A stretch of 64,000 bases of DNA from Leptodesmis sichuanensis A121 (GCF_021379005.1 NZ_CP075171.1:4960001-5024000), one strand, 5' to 3'; shown: positions 27,128 to 35,407, counted from the first letter of the stretch. Numbers and translations are program-made. Notes: generated by a model not told the origin, from the letters alone.

Positions 27128-28517
27128 TGTGGACGAACGGTACAATATTAAACTGAAGAGGATTGAATTAAAAACATTAGAGAATCGCTTTAAAAAGTTA
27201 GAAAAGGATTATGAGGATCTTTCTAATCAGCGCGATCGCACGACTAACGCCGCAGAAGTTAATAATTTAGAACTGCAATTAAACAATATTCTTGAAGACC
27301 TTCAGAAAGTAGGCATACAGCGTGATCAACTTCAAGGTGAAATTCAAAAGTTAGAGGCAGAGGAACTCAATCATGCAATCCCTGAGCCTTTACAAAAGTT
27401 AGTTAGTCTGCTGCTGCCGATAGAGAGTGAAATCATCGCTAAGACTTATCGATTAAGCCTATCTCAAGGTCGCTCTCGCCTTGTACCTACTTCTTTAGAA
27501 GCTTTGGTTCGGCAACTGGCAGAACTTCCAGGGGCACCGAATGAACCAGAACCCTTGTTACGGTTTGTTAGCCTCTTGCTTCAGGAACCCACCTTAGCGG
27601 TCGAACAACGAGCATCGCTTAAAACTTGGGCCAAAACACAAGGATTGGATGTCCAGGGTGAAGAACCAACACTCGCAAAAGCAACAGAAGTTTGTTTGAT
27701 GATTAAGGTGCTGCCTCGCGCACTCAATGATCCATCTTTGGGCTATGTCGTCGATGCCGCGATCGCCCAAGATCCAGATCCCTGGAATTGCGATGTTGAA
27801 CCGCTTACTACACCTCTCTCAATAGAGGTATCCCCCGATCCAAAATGCGCTCCTGGTTATTGCCAAGATGACCTCCCCCGTGTGCTGGATGCATTAATCG
27901 CAACGTGCGGAAAGCATCATATTCCCTTAACTGAGCTTGTGATTCAGTGGTTTTTGCCCAATGAATTAATGAGTTTGCCGGTTGAACACTGGCAGTTTCA
28001 GAGTGGTAAACACCAGAAAGAGTACTGTGGCAGGCGGTGTAAGGCAGTGATTATTCGCTCATCCGATCGCCATTTCCTGCCTCACTACCAGGTAGCATCC
28101 GGGGATTGGCAGAAGTATTGGACTCGCCTGCTTAACTGCCAAGGGTCAAAATGTTCGGAAGTACTGGTTCAATTAAATCCAATCACAGGCAAAACACAAG
28201 TTAACTGGAAAAATGCCAGGATAGTGGGTTGCAAGTTTGTGGAGCATCCCAATCCGCAACAACAAGAAAGGCTATGGGATGAGTTACTGGGTCAAGGAGT
28301 ACCAGTCGCTCTATGGACACGTCAGGCTGGAGCGCAGAGTAAGAAGAAATCCCTGTCAGCTTGTACGATCGCCAACCTGTCCGAAGCCCTGGCAACCCAT
28401 CGACAAAAGGCTTTATCCCATGGCTCCGAGGCTGATAGGCTAAGAGCGGCATCCCTCTGTTTGCTGTTCGACAATCCATTTCGCCCCTTTCCCACCCTTG
28501 ACTATGAGAGTGCTTAG
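27108..28517 (+). CDS. VMAP (vWA-MoxR-associated protein) with N-terminal coiled-coil adaptor
   Basis: The protein has 469 residues. Residues 17-80 form a coiled coil strikingly like that at the end of the trypsin-TIR protein (KKLEKDYEDLSNQRDRTTN, then NNLELQL). A helical middle part follows (about 85-200). The C-terminal region (about 230-465), with ELVIQWFLPNELMSLPVEHW, RLWDELLGQGVPVALWTR and the final CLLFDNPFRPFPT, matches VMAP-C. In ternary conflict systems VMAP links an effector to the MoxR/vWA machine; here the paired coiled coils are the likely link. The start could be ATG 27108, ATG 27111 or GTG 27129. It lies 2 bp before the MoxR gene. Confidence 0.85.
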   Translation: MMHWGHSVDERYNIKLKRIELKTLENRFKKLEKDYEDLSNQRDRTTNAAEVNNLELQLNNILEDLQKVGIQRDQLQGEIQKLEAEELNHAIPEPLQKLVSLLLPIESEIIAKTYRLSLSQGRSRLVPTSLEALVRQLAELPGAPNEPEPLLRFVSLLLQEPTLAVEQRASLKTWAKTQGLDVQGEEPTLAKATEVCLMIKVLPRALNDPSLGYVVDAAIAQDPDPWNCDVEPLTTPLSIEVSPDPKCAPGYCQDDLPRVLDALIATCGKHHIPLTELVIQWFLPNELMSLPVEHWQFQSGKHQKEYCGRRCKAVIIRSSDRHFLPHYQVASGDWQKYWTRLLNCQGSKCSEVLVQLNPITGKTQVNWKNARIVGCKFVEHPNPQQQERLWDELLGQGVPVALWTRQAGAQSKKKSLSACTIANLSEALATHRQKALSHGSEADRLRAASLCLLFDNPFRPFPTLDYESA

Positions 28518-28519
28518 TT

Positions 28520-29551
28520 ATGTCAACCTCTGATCTACCCCGTTGGAAAATCTACCGAGGAGATGGACAGCAGCAAAAGGATCTCAAGTTGCCACCCCCG
28601 CCCAGTTGGCGTGAGTTTAAGGATGATCCAAAGGGGGCGATCGAGCAGCAGCAGCGTAAGGGAGAAACGTTTAAGCCTCCCGACGTGGCGATCGAAATGG
28701 TGAACGCCGCCTTAGCCCTCCGACGACCGTTACTGATTACGGGAAATCCAGGCACAGGAAAATCCTCTCTGGCCTATGCGGTGGCCCGCGAATTGGGATT
28801 GGGATCGGTCTTGAAATGGGCCATTACAACTCGCACGACTCTCAAGGATGGGCTGTATAGCTACGATGCGATCGCCCGCCTTCAGGATGCTCAAGTCAGT
28901 GGCAAAGATAATCGCCAGGAAACGGGTAACTACATCACGTTAGGACCATTGGGCACCGCCTTTCTCCCGGATGATCTGCCTAGAGTCTTACTGATTGATG
29001 AAATCGATAAGAGTGAAATTGATCTGCCCAATGACCTGCTGAATCTGTTCGAGGATGGCGAATTTTCCATTCCCGAATTGCAGCGGCTGGAACTGGCTGA
29101 AGCAGAAGTTCGCACGATTGACCGAATAGAAGGCAAACAGCGCAAGGTCAAAGTTTATGATGGTGTGGTTCGCTGTCGTGCCTTTCCCCTAGTGATTATG
29201 ACCAGCAACGGAGAACGGGATTTCCCACCGCCTTTTTTACGCCGTTGCTTGCGGTTGAGAATGCCCAATCCCAGCCCCCAAGAACTCCAAGAGATTGTGG
29301 AAAAACATTTGGGGAAACAAGCCGCCCAACAATCTACAGCCTTGATTAACTGGTTTTGTCAACAGATTGAAGCTGGGGGAATACTGGCAACGGATCAATT
29401 ACTCAATGCAATCCATCTGCGAACTCAGGAAACGACCAGTCCGGGACAAAAGAAAAAGACTCAGACCAGTTCTGACGAATCACTCACCCTGACACTAAGC
29501 GATTTGGAAAGGCGATTATTGAAAGATTTGAGTACTCCAGAGGATGTATGA
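28520..29551 (+). CDS. MoxR-type AAA+ ATPase of the conflict system
   Basis: A 343-residue AAA+ ATPase with Walker A GNPGTGKSS (about residues 74-82), Walker B VLLIDEIDKS, sensor 1 MTSN and an arginine finger region FLRRCLRLRMP. The C-terminal lid is short and followed by a polar tail. MoxR proteins remodel or load partner complexes with a vWA protein; here the partner is encoded next (ATGA overlap at 29548). The order VMAP, MoxR, vWA is the canonical ternary arrangement. The ATP-dependent step would control release of the trypsin-TIR effector (inference). Confidence 0.93.
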   Translation: MSTSDLPRWKIYRGDGQQQKDLKLPPPPSWREFKDDPKGAIEQQQRKGETFKPPDVAIEMVNAALALRRPLLITGNPGTGKSSLAYAVARELGLGSVLKWAITTRTTLKDGLYSYDAIARLQDAQVSGKDNRQETGNYITLGPLGTAFLPDDLPRVLLIDEIDKSEIDLPNDLLNLFEDGEFSIPELQRLELAEAEVRTIDRIEGKQRKVKVYDGVVRCRAFPLVIMTSNGERDFPPPFLRRCLRLRMPNPSPQELQEIVEKHLGKQAAQQSTALINWFCQQIEAGGILATDQLLNAIHLRTQETTSPGQKKKTQTSSDESLTLTLSDLERRLLKDLSTPEDV

Positions 29552-30603
29552 CGTTACCCTCCGAACCGTCATATCCGATCGCCGATCTGAAGGCACTATT
29601 AAGCCAGCGGGTCGGACTTGACCTTAGCCCGATCGAGTTGGCAGAGATTTTGTGGCTGGCATTGCAGCGGGGAGAGGTTATTACAGATGAGTTCGAGGCT
29701 CAAGGAGCACCAAAAACCCCTTCACCCGAAGACAAACAAAGACAGGAGCGACTCCCAGTAACTTCTCAGCCATCCTCAGCTAAATCCGCAGCAGTTGTAG
29801 CGGAACCACCTCAGCCGACTGGATCTACTCAGAGGGAAACTGAAATGGAGCAGCCAATAGGCCCAGCCCTTCCTGTGAATATCCCAGAATCAGTCGCATT
29901 GCGAAATCGGCAAGCCATTGCCCGATCGCTGCGTCCCTTGATGCGAAGAGTGAAATCGAAACAACGACAGACGCTTGACGAGGAGGCAACCGTCCTCCAA
30001 AGTGCAGAAACGAAAACCTGGTATCTGGTGATGCAGCCAGAGACTGAGCGCTGGCTGGAGTTAGCAATTGTAATTGAAGTAACCAATCTTCTGGATGTGT
30101 GGCGAGACACGATCGCCGAATTTCAACAATTAATGGAACGACATGGCGCATTCCGCAATGTGCGAACCTGGCAACTCAAACCCAACGCTGAGGGAAAACC
30201 CCAGTTATTTTTACAAACGTCAAGAGGGTTGCAAGGCAGCCCCCGTAGTCCAAGGGAGTTGCTGGATGCGAGTGGACGACGACAGATTTTGCTGCTGAGT
30301 GATTGCACCTCCAGAGCATGGCGAACGGGTAAGATTCCCAAATTGCTGGAGTTGTGGTCGCGGAAAAATCCAGTCGCGATCGTCCAGCTTCTTCCAGAAC
30401 ACTATTGGGATCGCAGCGCCTTAAAAGCCAGTTATCCGGTTGCTTTGAGATCTCGCCGACCCGGAGCGCTGAGTCGAGATTGGGCCATTGAGGGACTTTC
30501 ACTCCAGCGACGACAACAATTGCCAGAGGGATTAAAGCTACCAGTTGTGACGATACAGCCCGAATTGTTGGGTCAATGGGCCGGGGCTCGCAGCGAGCAA
30601 TGA
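29548..30603 (+). CDS. vWA/SAV_2336-type protein, N-terminal part (gene split by frameshift)
   Basis: A 351-residue N-terminal part of a longer protein. Residues 1-120 are a small helical start and a Pro/Ser-rich linker; residues 125-335 match SAV_2336-type vWA proteins (LDEEATV, RWLELAIVIE, LLLSDCTSRAWRTG, PVAIVQLLPEHYWDR). The MIDAS motif DxSxS is replaced by IEVTNLL, so metal-dependent binding is doubtful. The reading ends at TGA 30601 after a run of G bases, but the family continues in the +1 frame into the next feature without a stop. A single extra base in 30583-30586 would explain it. Either the gene is broken or the base is a sequencing error. Confidence 0.85.
   Translation: MTLPSEPSYPIADLKALLSQRVGLDLSPIELAEILWLALQRGEVITDEFEAQGAPKTPSPEDKQRQERLPVTSQPSSAKSAAVVAEPPQPTGSTQRETEMEQPIGPALPVNIPESVALRNRQAIARSLRPLMRRVKSKQRQTLDEEATVLQSAETKTWYLVMQPETERWLELAIVIEVTNLLDVWRDTIAEFQQLMERHGAFRNVRTWQLKPNAEGKPQLFLQTSRGLQGSPRSPRELLDASGRRQILLLSDCTSRAWRTGKIPKLLELWSRKNPVAIVQLLPEHYWDRSALKASYPVALRSRRPGALSRDWAIEGLSLQRRQQLPEGLKLPVVTIQPELLGQWAGARSEQ
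30577..30590 (+). other. Frameshift site joining the two halves of the vWA-FGE gene
   Basis: Upstream reading (frame of 29548) ends in LLGQWA; the continuing frame reads GLAASNDQPTKGIIFNPRGF and runs open to 32935. The two frames meet at GGGCCGGGGCTCGC. Removing one G from the GGGG run restores a single reading frame of about 1128 codons. Confidence 0.8.
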
Positions 30604-30694
30604 CCAACCCACAAAGGGCATTATCTTCAATCCACGAGGCTTTCAAGCACCCCCTTCACCCACACAAGCATCTCCCTTAACAGCCAAACAATTA

Positions 30695-32935
30695 GTGCAG
30701 CGGTTTCGGAATACGGCTTCAGAAAAGGCTCAGGAACTGGCAGACATGATGGCTGTGTTGCCCGTTAACTGGTCGGTGATTCGGCTGATTCAGAAGAATT
30801 TGATTCAGGAAGAACCCTGGCAGCCAACAGGGGCGCTTTACCTGGCAGAAATCTTCCTGAGTGGGTTGCTGCGGCCTGTATCGGCGGGATCGAAACACTC
30901 CTCAAAACACCAGAAAACACCACAGTACGACTTTGTAGAAGGAGTGAGGGATGTGCTGCTAGGCACCATTCCTATTTCCGAGGCGCGGGCAGTGGGTCAG
31001 GAGGTTGCAGAAGCAGTGTTCAAGCAATTACCCGCTGAGGTACAAGAACGAGTCAATGCCGATATTGCACGGCGTTATGGGGATGCTCTGAGTTATTTTG
31101 AAGCCTTTTTGATTCCCGATTTACCTTGGGGAGATTTTGCCGCTGCTGAAATTTTTCTGTTTGCCCGAGTAAATCGGCAAGTGTTGCAACGTTGGGGAAG
31201 TGTGTATGCTGCTTTAGCAGAGGAACTAGAACAAGCAATTCTGCCACCTGAAGCAATTGCTAATGCTGCACTCAAGTATCATCTGGAGGGCATTCAGCAC
31301 AGTATTCTGGACAATTTTGCTCAGCGGCAACATCAGTTTAGGATCGCTGGGCATCCTGCGGGTGTCCATTCAGAATACTATCTCACGGAGGTAGAGCTAG
31401 CCGGGGGGCAAGACCTTGAAATCACGGTGACGGACTATACACTTCTGTCTTTACAGGAAAGCTATGCCTTGTTCGAGTTATCGCTGAATATTCGTTTTGC
31501 TGTGCGAATTCTTTATTTTGATGTTGGAACTTTAAGTCCTGCCAGTGAGGATACCCCCGATTTGGTGCGAGTGGTTCCCGATCAAATTATTGATGCAAAA
31601 GCAATGGTTAGGCTTCAACTGGCAGCAGTAGTTGAGGAATCCAGGTTTGATTTGACAGAGTTACAGATAGAAGAACCAGTATCAATTACTGCCTCTCAAA
31701 CTGATCAGCCCTCTCAAATTCCACCACTACAAGAATTTGAGTTTGAAGTCGCCACGATCGCTGTCGATTCCGTACCAGACACACCTCCAGGAATTGATCT
31801 ACAGCCCTTTGAATTTGAGATAGTCACCCTGGAGAGGCGACAGGTAGCCAATCCAGAGTTTGAAGAAGCTTTCCAAATGGTTGACCAGGCTGTAGTTGGG
31901 CATAGTGGCGAGCATTTAAGTGATGTGCAACAACACATCCTGCGATGCTCCTGGGAGGGAATGACGTATGGCGAGATGGCTAGCACAAGTGCTTATACAA
32001 CTGGCAGCCTTAAAAGGGCTGGAACTAAATTATGGCAGCTATTATCGGATGTCTTTACGGAGGAGATTAAGAAAACGAATATTAGAGCCGTGCTAGAGCA
32101 ATTAGCCACGCTTGGCGGCGAACCGGGGTTGGTGATTCATCGACAGCAACAACAAGGATGGGAATTTGTTGAAGTTCTGGGTGAAGAGACATGGCTGGAA
32201 ATGGTACGAATTCCAGGGGGAAGTTTTGTCATGGGCGCACCTGCAACTGAGGCAGAGAGCACGAATGCTGAACGCCCGCAACATGACGTTAGGATTCAAC
32301 CCTTCTTTATCGGTAAGTATCCAGTCACCCAGGCTGAGTGGAAAGCAGTTGCAGCCTTGCCCCAGGTAAATCGTGAACTTGACCCTGACCCATCACGCTT
32401 TAAGGGCAGCGATCGCCCGGTAGAGCGGGTGTCCTGGTATGACGCTGTAGAATTTTGCGATCGCCTCTCCCAACTCACAGGTAGACCGTACCGATTGCCC
32501 AGTGAAGCGGAATGGGAGTACGCCTGTCGTGCCGGAACAACGACTCCATTCCATTTCGGGGAAACCATTACCACGGATTTGGCAAACTACTATGGTGAGT
32601 CAACCTATGGTCGTGGCCCAAAGGGCATTTATCGTCAGGAAACAACCACCGTTGGCAGTTTTGGGGTTGCTAATGCCTTTGGGCTGTTTGATATGCACGG
32701 GAATGTGTGGGAGTGGTGCCTGGATCACTGGCATGGCGATTACAAAGGTGCCCCAACGGATGGGAGTGCCTGGGTAAAGGGTGGAGATAGTAATTTGCGG
32801 CTGTTGCGCGGTGGTTCGTGGGACGGCTATCCCTGGAACTGTCGTTCTGCCGCTCGCTACAACAACAATCCGGACAACCGCTACGGCACTTTCGGTTTTC
32901 GTGTTGTCTGTGCGGCTGCGAGGACTCAGGCTTAG
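30695..32935 (+). CDS. SAV_2336/wHTH/FGE-sulfatase domain protein, C-terminal part, DGR target 1
   Basis: A 746-residue continuation of the vWA gene. The open frame extends upstream beyond this GTG to the frameshift at about 30585, so the GTG is probably not the true start. Residues 1-190 continue the SAV_2336 helical region; about 200-360 is beta-rich with acidic linkers; about 400-480 is a winged-helix-like module (SDVQQHILRCSWEGMTYGEM... KLWQLLSD) of the type found in cyanobacterial NTPase proteins. Residues 500-746 form an FGE-sulfatase/C-type-lectin-fold domain ([62 protein letters not shown]). Its tip is VR1. It is the presumed sensor of the conflict system. Confidence 0.88.
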   Translation: MQRFRNTASEKAQELADMMAVLPVNWSVIRLIQKNLIQEEPWQPTGALYLAEIFLSGLLRPVSAGSKHSSKHQKTPQYDFVEGVRDVLLGTIPISEARAVGQEVAEAVFKQLPAEVQERVNADIARRYGDALSYFEAFLIPDLPWGDFAAAEIFLFARVNRQVLQRWGSVYAALAEELEQAILPPEAIANAALKYHLEGIQHSILDNFAQRQHQFRIAGHPAGVHSEYYLTEVELAGGQDLEITVTDYTLLSLQESYALFELSLNIRFAVRILYFDVGTLSPASEDTPDLVRVVPDQIIDAKAMVRLQLAAVVEESRFDLTELQIEEPVSITASQTDQPSQIPPLQEFEFEVATIAVDSVPDTPPGIDLQPFEFEIVTLERRQVANPEFEEAFQMVDQAVVGHSGEHLSDVQQHILRCSWEGMTYGEMASTSAYTTGSLKRAGTKLWQLLSDVFTEEIKKTNIRAVLEQLATLGGEPGLVIHRQQQQGWEFVEVLGEETWLEMVRIPGGSFVMGAPATEAESTNAERPQHDVRIQPFFIGKYPVTQAEWKAVAALPQVNRELDPDPSRFKGSDRPVERVSWYDAVEFCDRLSQLTGRPYRLPSEAEWEYACRAGTTTPFHFGETITTDLANYYGESTYGRGPKGIYRQETTTVGSFGVANAFGLFDMHGNVWEWCLDHWHGDYKGAPTDGSAWVKGGDSNLRLLRGGSWDGYPWNCRSAARYNNNPDNRYGTFGFRVVCAAARTQA
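32798..32922 (+). repeat. DGR variable repeat VR1
   Basis: 125 bp, same length as the template repeat at 36481-36605. I count 13 differences before the last bases: 12 are at template adenines (to G, T or C) and one is T to G. It covers codons from LLRGGSW to CAAA. Outside the AAY-rich core the two sequences are identical up to the last few bases. Confidence 0.95.
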
Positions 32936-33092
32936 CCCTTTACTCTCTAGTACTTTTGCACTATTCTCTCTTTCTTTTTCCCTCTCTTCTTCCGCCGTAG
33001 GCGGATCAAAATTTTTTTGGAAAAGGCCAAAAGGATTAACCTTAGACTGCTGGAGCGATAGCGAAACGCAGTCTATCGGTGCTCATGGCAAG
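32923..33092 (+). repeat. Flank downstream of VR1, duplicated at 34798-34967
   Basis: 170 bp with one difference (GCGAAACG against GCGGAACG) from the flank of VR2. It holds the stop codon, a pyrimidine-rich stretch, the hairpin TCCGCC-GTA-GGCGGA (32991-33005) followed by ATCAAAATTTTTTT, and an ACTGC...GCAGT pair. The hairpin may be a terminator or the cruciform that assists retrohoming. Confidence 0.9.
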
Positions 33093-33106
33093 ATCAGGAG
33101 GTAGCT

Positions 33107-33170
33107 AGATCTCCGACTTCTTGAGTAGGACACTGGAGAAGTGGGGGGAGCGTGCAGAAGTCGGAGATCT
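33107..33170. repeat. 64-bp inverted-repeat element, copy 1
   Basis: Ends AGATCTCCGACTTCT and AGAAGTCGGAGATCT are perfect complements around a 34-bp unlike centre. The same ends occur at 33861-33922. A MITE-like, widely dispersed cyanobacterial motif. Confidence 0.9.
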
Positions 33171-33175
33171 GAAAA

Positions 33176-33403
33176 CTAGGCCGCTTCATTCGTCGAAGTG
33201 GGTTGTTCCGTTAACTTCCTGGTTTCTTCCGCTTCCATCTCTGCCAAAGTTGCTGACCAATCCGCTAACTGACGTGCGATCGTGGCCCGTCGCTGGGGGT
33301 CTTTTTCTTTCCAGAGCGCCAGACCTTCAAAATAAACCGTATACCGATACTCAAGGATCGATTCCTGCGGTACTGCATAGGTTCCAGGAGTTGAATCAGT
33401 CAT
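33176..33403 (-). CDS. Small hypothetical protein, antisense to the DGR genes (second of a pair)
   Basis: A 75-residue polar protein (begins [15 protein letters not shown], then ILEYRYTVYFEGLALWKEKD). I do not recognise a family. Its ATG overlaps the stop of the upstream gene (ATGA at 33400-33403), which argues for real coupled translation. It has no membrane segment and ends in an Ala/Thr/Glu-rich tail. Function unknown; it lies between the two DGR targets, in opposite orientation. Confidence 0.65.
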   Translation of the reverse strand: MTDSTPGTYAVPQESILEYRYTVYFEGLALWKEKDPQRRATIARQLADWSATLAEMEAEETRKLTEQPTSTNEAA

Positions 33404-33723
33404 GGCAGGTCACTCACTTCAGTTTCAATTGTGAACAACTGACGTTCAGGCTCATTATAGGTGAAGCGAATACCAAGGATGGTTTTCTCAGTCAACACTG
33501 CATCGTGTCTCGCTTCAGTTGGTGTCAAGTCAGGATGTCGGGCAATAATCGTGTAACTGCCTTCAGGAACATCTCGAAATACGGCAACCCCGGTTCGCAG
33601 GGTCAGCGATCGCTGATCTTGAAACTGTCCATCACGGGTGACAAGTATGATAATTGGTTCTCCGTTGATGGAAGGCATAGCAGCTCCACCCTGGTTTCGG
33701 ATTGCAATGAAAATATCAGCCAT
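33400..33723 (-). CDS. Hypothetical protein, antisense between the two DGR targets (first of a pair)
   Basis: A 107-residue protein with a beta-sandwich-like pattern ([38 protein letters not shown]), resembling a carboxypeptidase-regulatory or transthyretin-like module. No signal peptide, no catalytic motif. The ATGA overlap with the next gene supports both. The pair is bracketed by the two 64/62-bp inverted repeats and by the DGR target genes, so it may be cargo moved together with the repeats (inference). I cannot name a function. Confidence 0.7.
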   Translation of the reverse strand: MADIFIAIRNQGGAAMPSINGEPIIILVTRDGQFQDQRSLTLRTGVAVFRDVPEGSYTIIARHPDLTPTEARHDAVLTEKTILGIRFTYNEPERQLFTIETEVSDLP

Positions 33724-33860
33724 CCAGTCACTATACTATGGGTGACACCAAACGCCTGACTTCTACTTCTTACTTCCCAGCGCGATCGCCCCATTGCGTA
33801 TGCTCAGCCTGTTTCAAGAAACTCCCAATCAGCGCGAAACTCAACGAGAACAACCACCCC

Positions 33861-33922
33861 GATCTCCGACTTCTTGAAGAAAGTAATAAGAAAATCGCAA
33901 GATGGCACAAAAGTCGGAGATC
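33861..33922. repeat. 62-bp inverted-repeat element, copy 2
   Basis: GATCTCCGACTTCTT at the left and AAAGTCGGAGATC at the right, with a different centre from copy 1 (33107-33170). It ends 13 bp before the ATG of target 2 and could form a hairpin in that leader. Confidence 0.9.
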
Positions 33923-33935
33923 TAAACAGAAGGTA

Positions 33936-34973
33936 ATGGCTCAGCAAACCCAGACCCCAGACCAACCGGAACCCAAACTCACCATCAAACGCCAGCGGCA
34001 GCGGGCGCAGTACTTTACAGAGGACTTAGGTAATGGCAGGGGTCTGGACATGGTACTGATTCCGGGGGGCAGCTTCCTGATGGGATTACCCGCTGATGAA
34101 TTGGAGCGATTGGAGAGCGAAGGCCCGCAGCACACCGTCACAGTGCCACAGTTCTTTATGGGGAAGTATCCGGTGACTCAGGCCCAGTGGCAGGCAGTAG
34201 CAGCCTTACCGCAGGTGAACCGCCCCCTAAAACCAGACCCATCCAACTTCAAAGGTGCCGATCGCCCCATCGAAAGCATTTCCTGGTATGATGCCGTCGA
34301 GTTTTGCGATCGCCTCTCTCAATACACAGGTAGACCCTACCGATTACCGAGTGAAGCGGAATGGGAGTATGCCTGCCGTGCCGGAACGACGACCCCGTTT
34401 CATTTTGGGGAAACCATTACCACGGATTTGGCAAATTATTGTGGGGAAGACAGGAAGGAGTACGGTTGGTCTGGTTCCTATGGTCGTGGGCCAAAGGGCA
34501 TTTATCGCCAGGAAACAACCACCGTTGGCAGTTTCGGGGTTGCTAATGCCTTTGGGCTGTTTGATATGCATGGCAATGTGTGGGAGTGGTGCCTGGATCA
34601 CTGGCATGAGAATTACAAAGGTGCCCCAACCGATGGGAGTGCCTGGGTAAAGGGTGGAGATAGTGATTTGCGGCTGTTGCGCGGTGGTTCGTGGTTCCTC
34701 AATCCCAGGTACTGTCGTTCTGCCTCTCGCAACTACAACATTCCGGACAACCGCAACGTCAATATGGGGGTTTTCGTGTTGTCTGTGCGGCTGCGAGGAC
34801 TCAGGCTTAGCCCTTTACTCTCTAGTACTTTTGCACTATTCTCTCTTTCTTTTTCCCTCTCTTCTTCCGCCGTAGGCGGATCAAAATTTTTTTGGAAAAG
34901 GCCAAAAGGATTAACCTTAGACTGCTGGAGCGATAGCGGAACGCAGTCTATCGGTGCTCATGGCAAGGATTAA
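33936..34973 (+). CDS. FGE-sulfatase/C-type-lectin-fold protein, DGR target 2 (C-terminus frameshifted)
   Basis: A protein of 345 residues from ATG 33936, which has AGAAGG just upstream; a longer in-frame version to 33738 runs through an inverted repeat. After a 30-residue Gln/Pro-rich start comes an FGE-sulfatase domain ([53 protein letters not shown]) closely related to that of target 1. The variable region is VR2. At 34766-34770 a two-base expansion shifts the frame, so the conserved [13 protein letters not shown]-stop end is lost and about 50 unrelated residues are added. Unlike target 1 there is no vWA part. Function inferred: stand-alone diversified binding protein. Confidence 0.88.
   Translation: MAQQTQTPDQPEPKLTIKRQRQRAQYFTEDLGNGRGLDMVLIPGGSFLMGLPADELERLESEGPQHTVTVPQFFMGKYPVTQAQWQAVAALPQVNRPLKPDPSNFKGADRPIESISWYDAVEFCDRLSQYTGRPYRLPSEAEWEYACRAGTTTPFHFGETITTDLANYCGEDRKEYGWSGSYGRGPKGIYRQETTTVGSFGVANAFGLFDMHGNVWEWCLDHWHENYKGAPTDGSAWVKGGDSDLRLLRGGSWFLNPRYCRSASRNYNIPDNRNVNMGVFVLSVRLRGLRLSPLLSSTFALFSLSFSLSSSAVGGSKFFWKRPKGLTLDCWSDSGTQSIGAHGKD
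34671..34797 (+). repeat. DGR variable repeat VR2
   Basis: 127 bp against the 125-bp template. I count 10 substitutions, all at template adenines, plus CGG changed to GGGGG near 34766-34770. Pattern independent of VR1: only some of the same codons are hit, with different outcomes. Confidence 0.93.
34798..34967 (+). repeat. Flank downstream of VR2, duplicate of 32923-33092
   Basis: The same 170 bp as after VR1 with a single substitution, including the hairpin TCCGCC-GTA-GGCGGA at 34866-34880. The template repeat is not followed by this sequence. Confidence 0.9.
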
Positions 34974-35059
34974 ATCCGATCCAGAATTTTTTATAAATTT
35001 CTGGCAGCTTCTATGATCCCTACTGGATAATCGACGGCTACATCATTAGCCAATCCTCC

Positions 35060-35407
35060 ATGAACGAGCTACCCATCATTCAAAAGACTTACGACCTGAT
35101 CAAGTGGTACGTTCCCATCCTGAATCGGCTTCCCCGCGATCACAGGTTCCTGTTGGGCGATCGCATGATTACTGGCCTCTACAATCTGCTTGAAGGCTTG
35201 ATTGCGGCTCGTTACGAGAAAGAAAAATTAGACCGATTGGAAGCACTCAACACTAGCCTGGATATTTTGCGGCACCAGACCCGTCTTTTACTGGATTTCG
35301 GGTTGATGGCTGACCAGCGGTACGAATTTGCGGGTCAACAGATCAATTCTATTGGGGCCGACCTGGGCGGTTGGATCAAACAACAACAGCGGCAGTTAGT
35401 GGCATGA
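35060..35407 (+). CDS. avd: DGR accessory protein Avd
   Basis: A 115-residue all-helical, basic protein ([36 protein letters not shown]... [17 protein letters not shown]). This matches the four-helix-bundle Avd family, which forms a pentameric barrel that binds the template RNA and the reverse transcriptase in characterised DGRs. It sits directly upstream of the RT and shares ATGA with it (35404-35407), giving coupled translation. Length fits known Avd proteins (about 110-130). Confidence 0.93.
   Translation: MNELPIIQKTYDLIKWYVPILNRLPRDHRFLLGDRMITGLYNLLEGLIAARYEKEKLDRLEALNTSLDILRHQTRLLLDFGLMADQRYEFAGQQINSIGADLGGWIKQQQRQLVA

Noticed and set aside
32781-33104. Second open frame overlapping VR1 and its downstream flank
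   Set aside because: It is out of frame with the FGE domain; only of interest because VR2's frameshift enters the same frame.
34255-34650. Long plus-strand frame within target 2
   Set aside because: It is a shadow of the FGE domain in another frame, with no family match.
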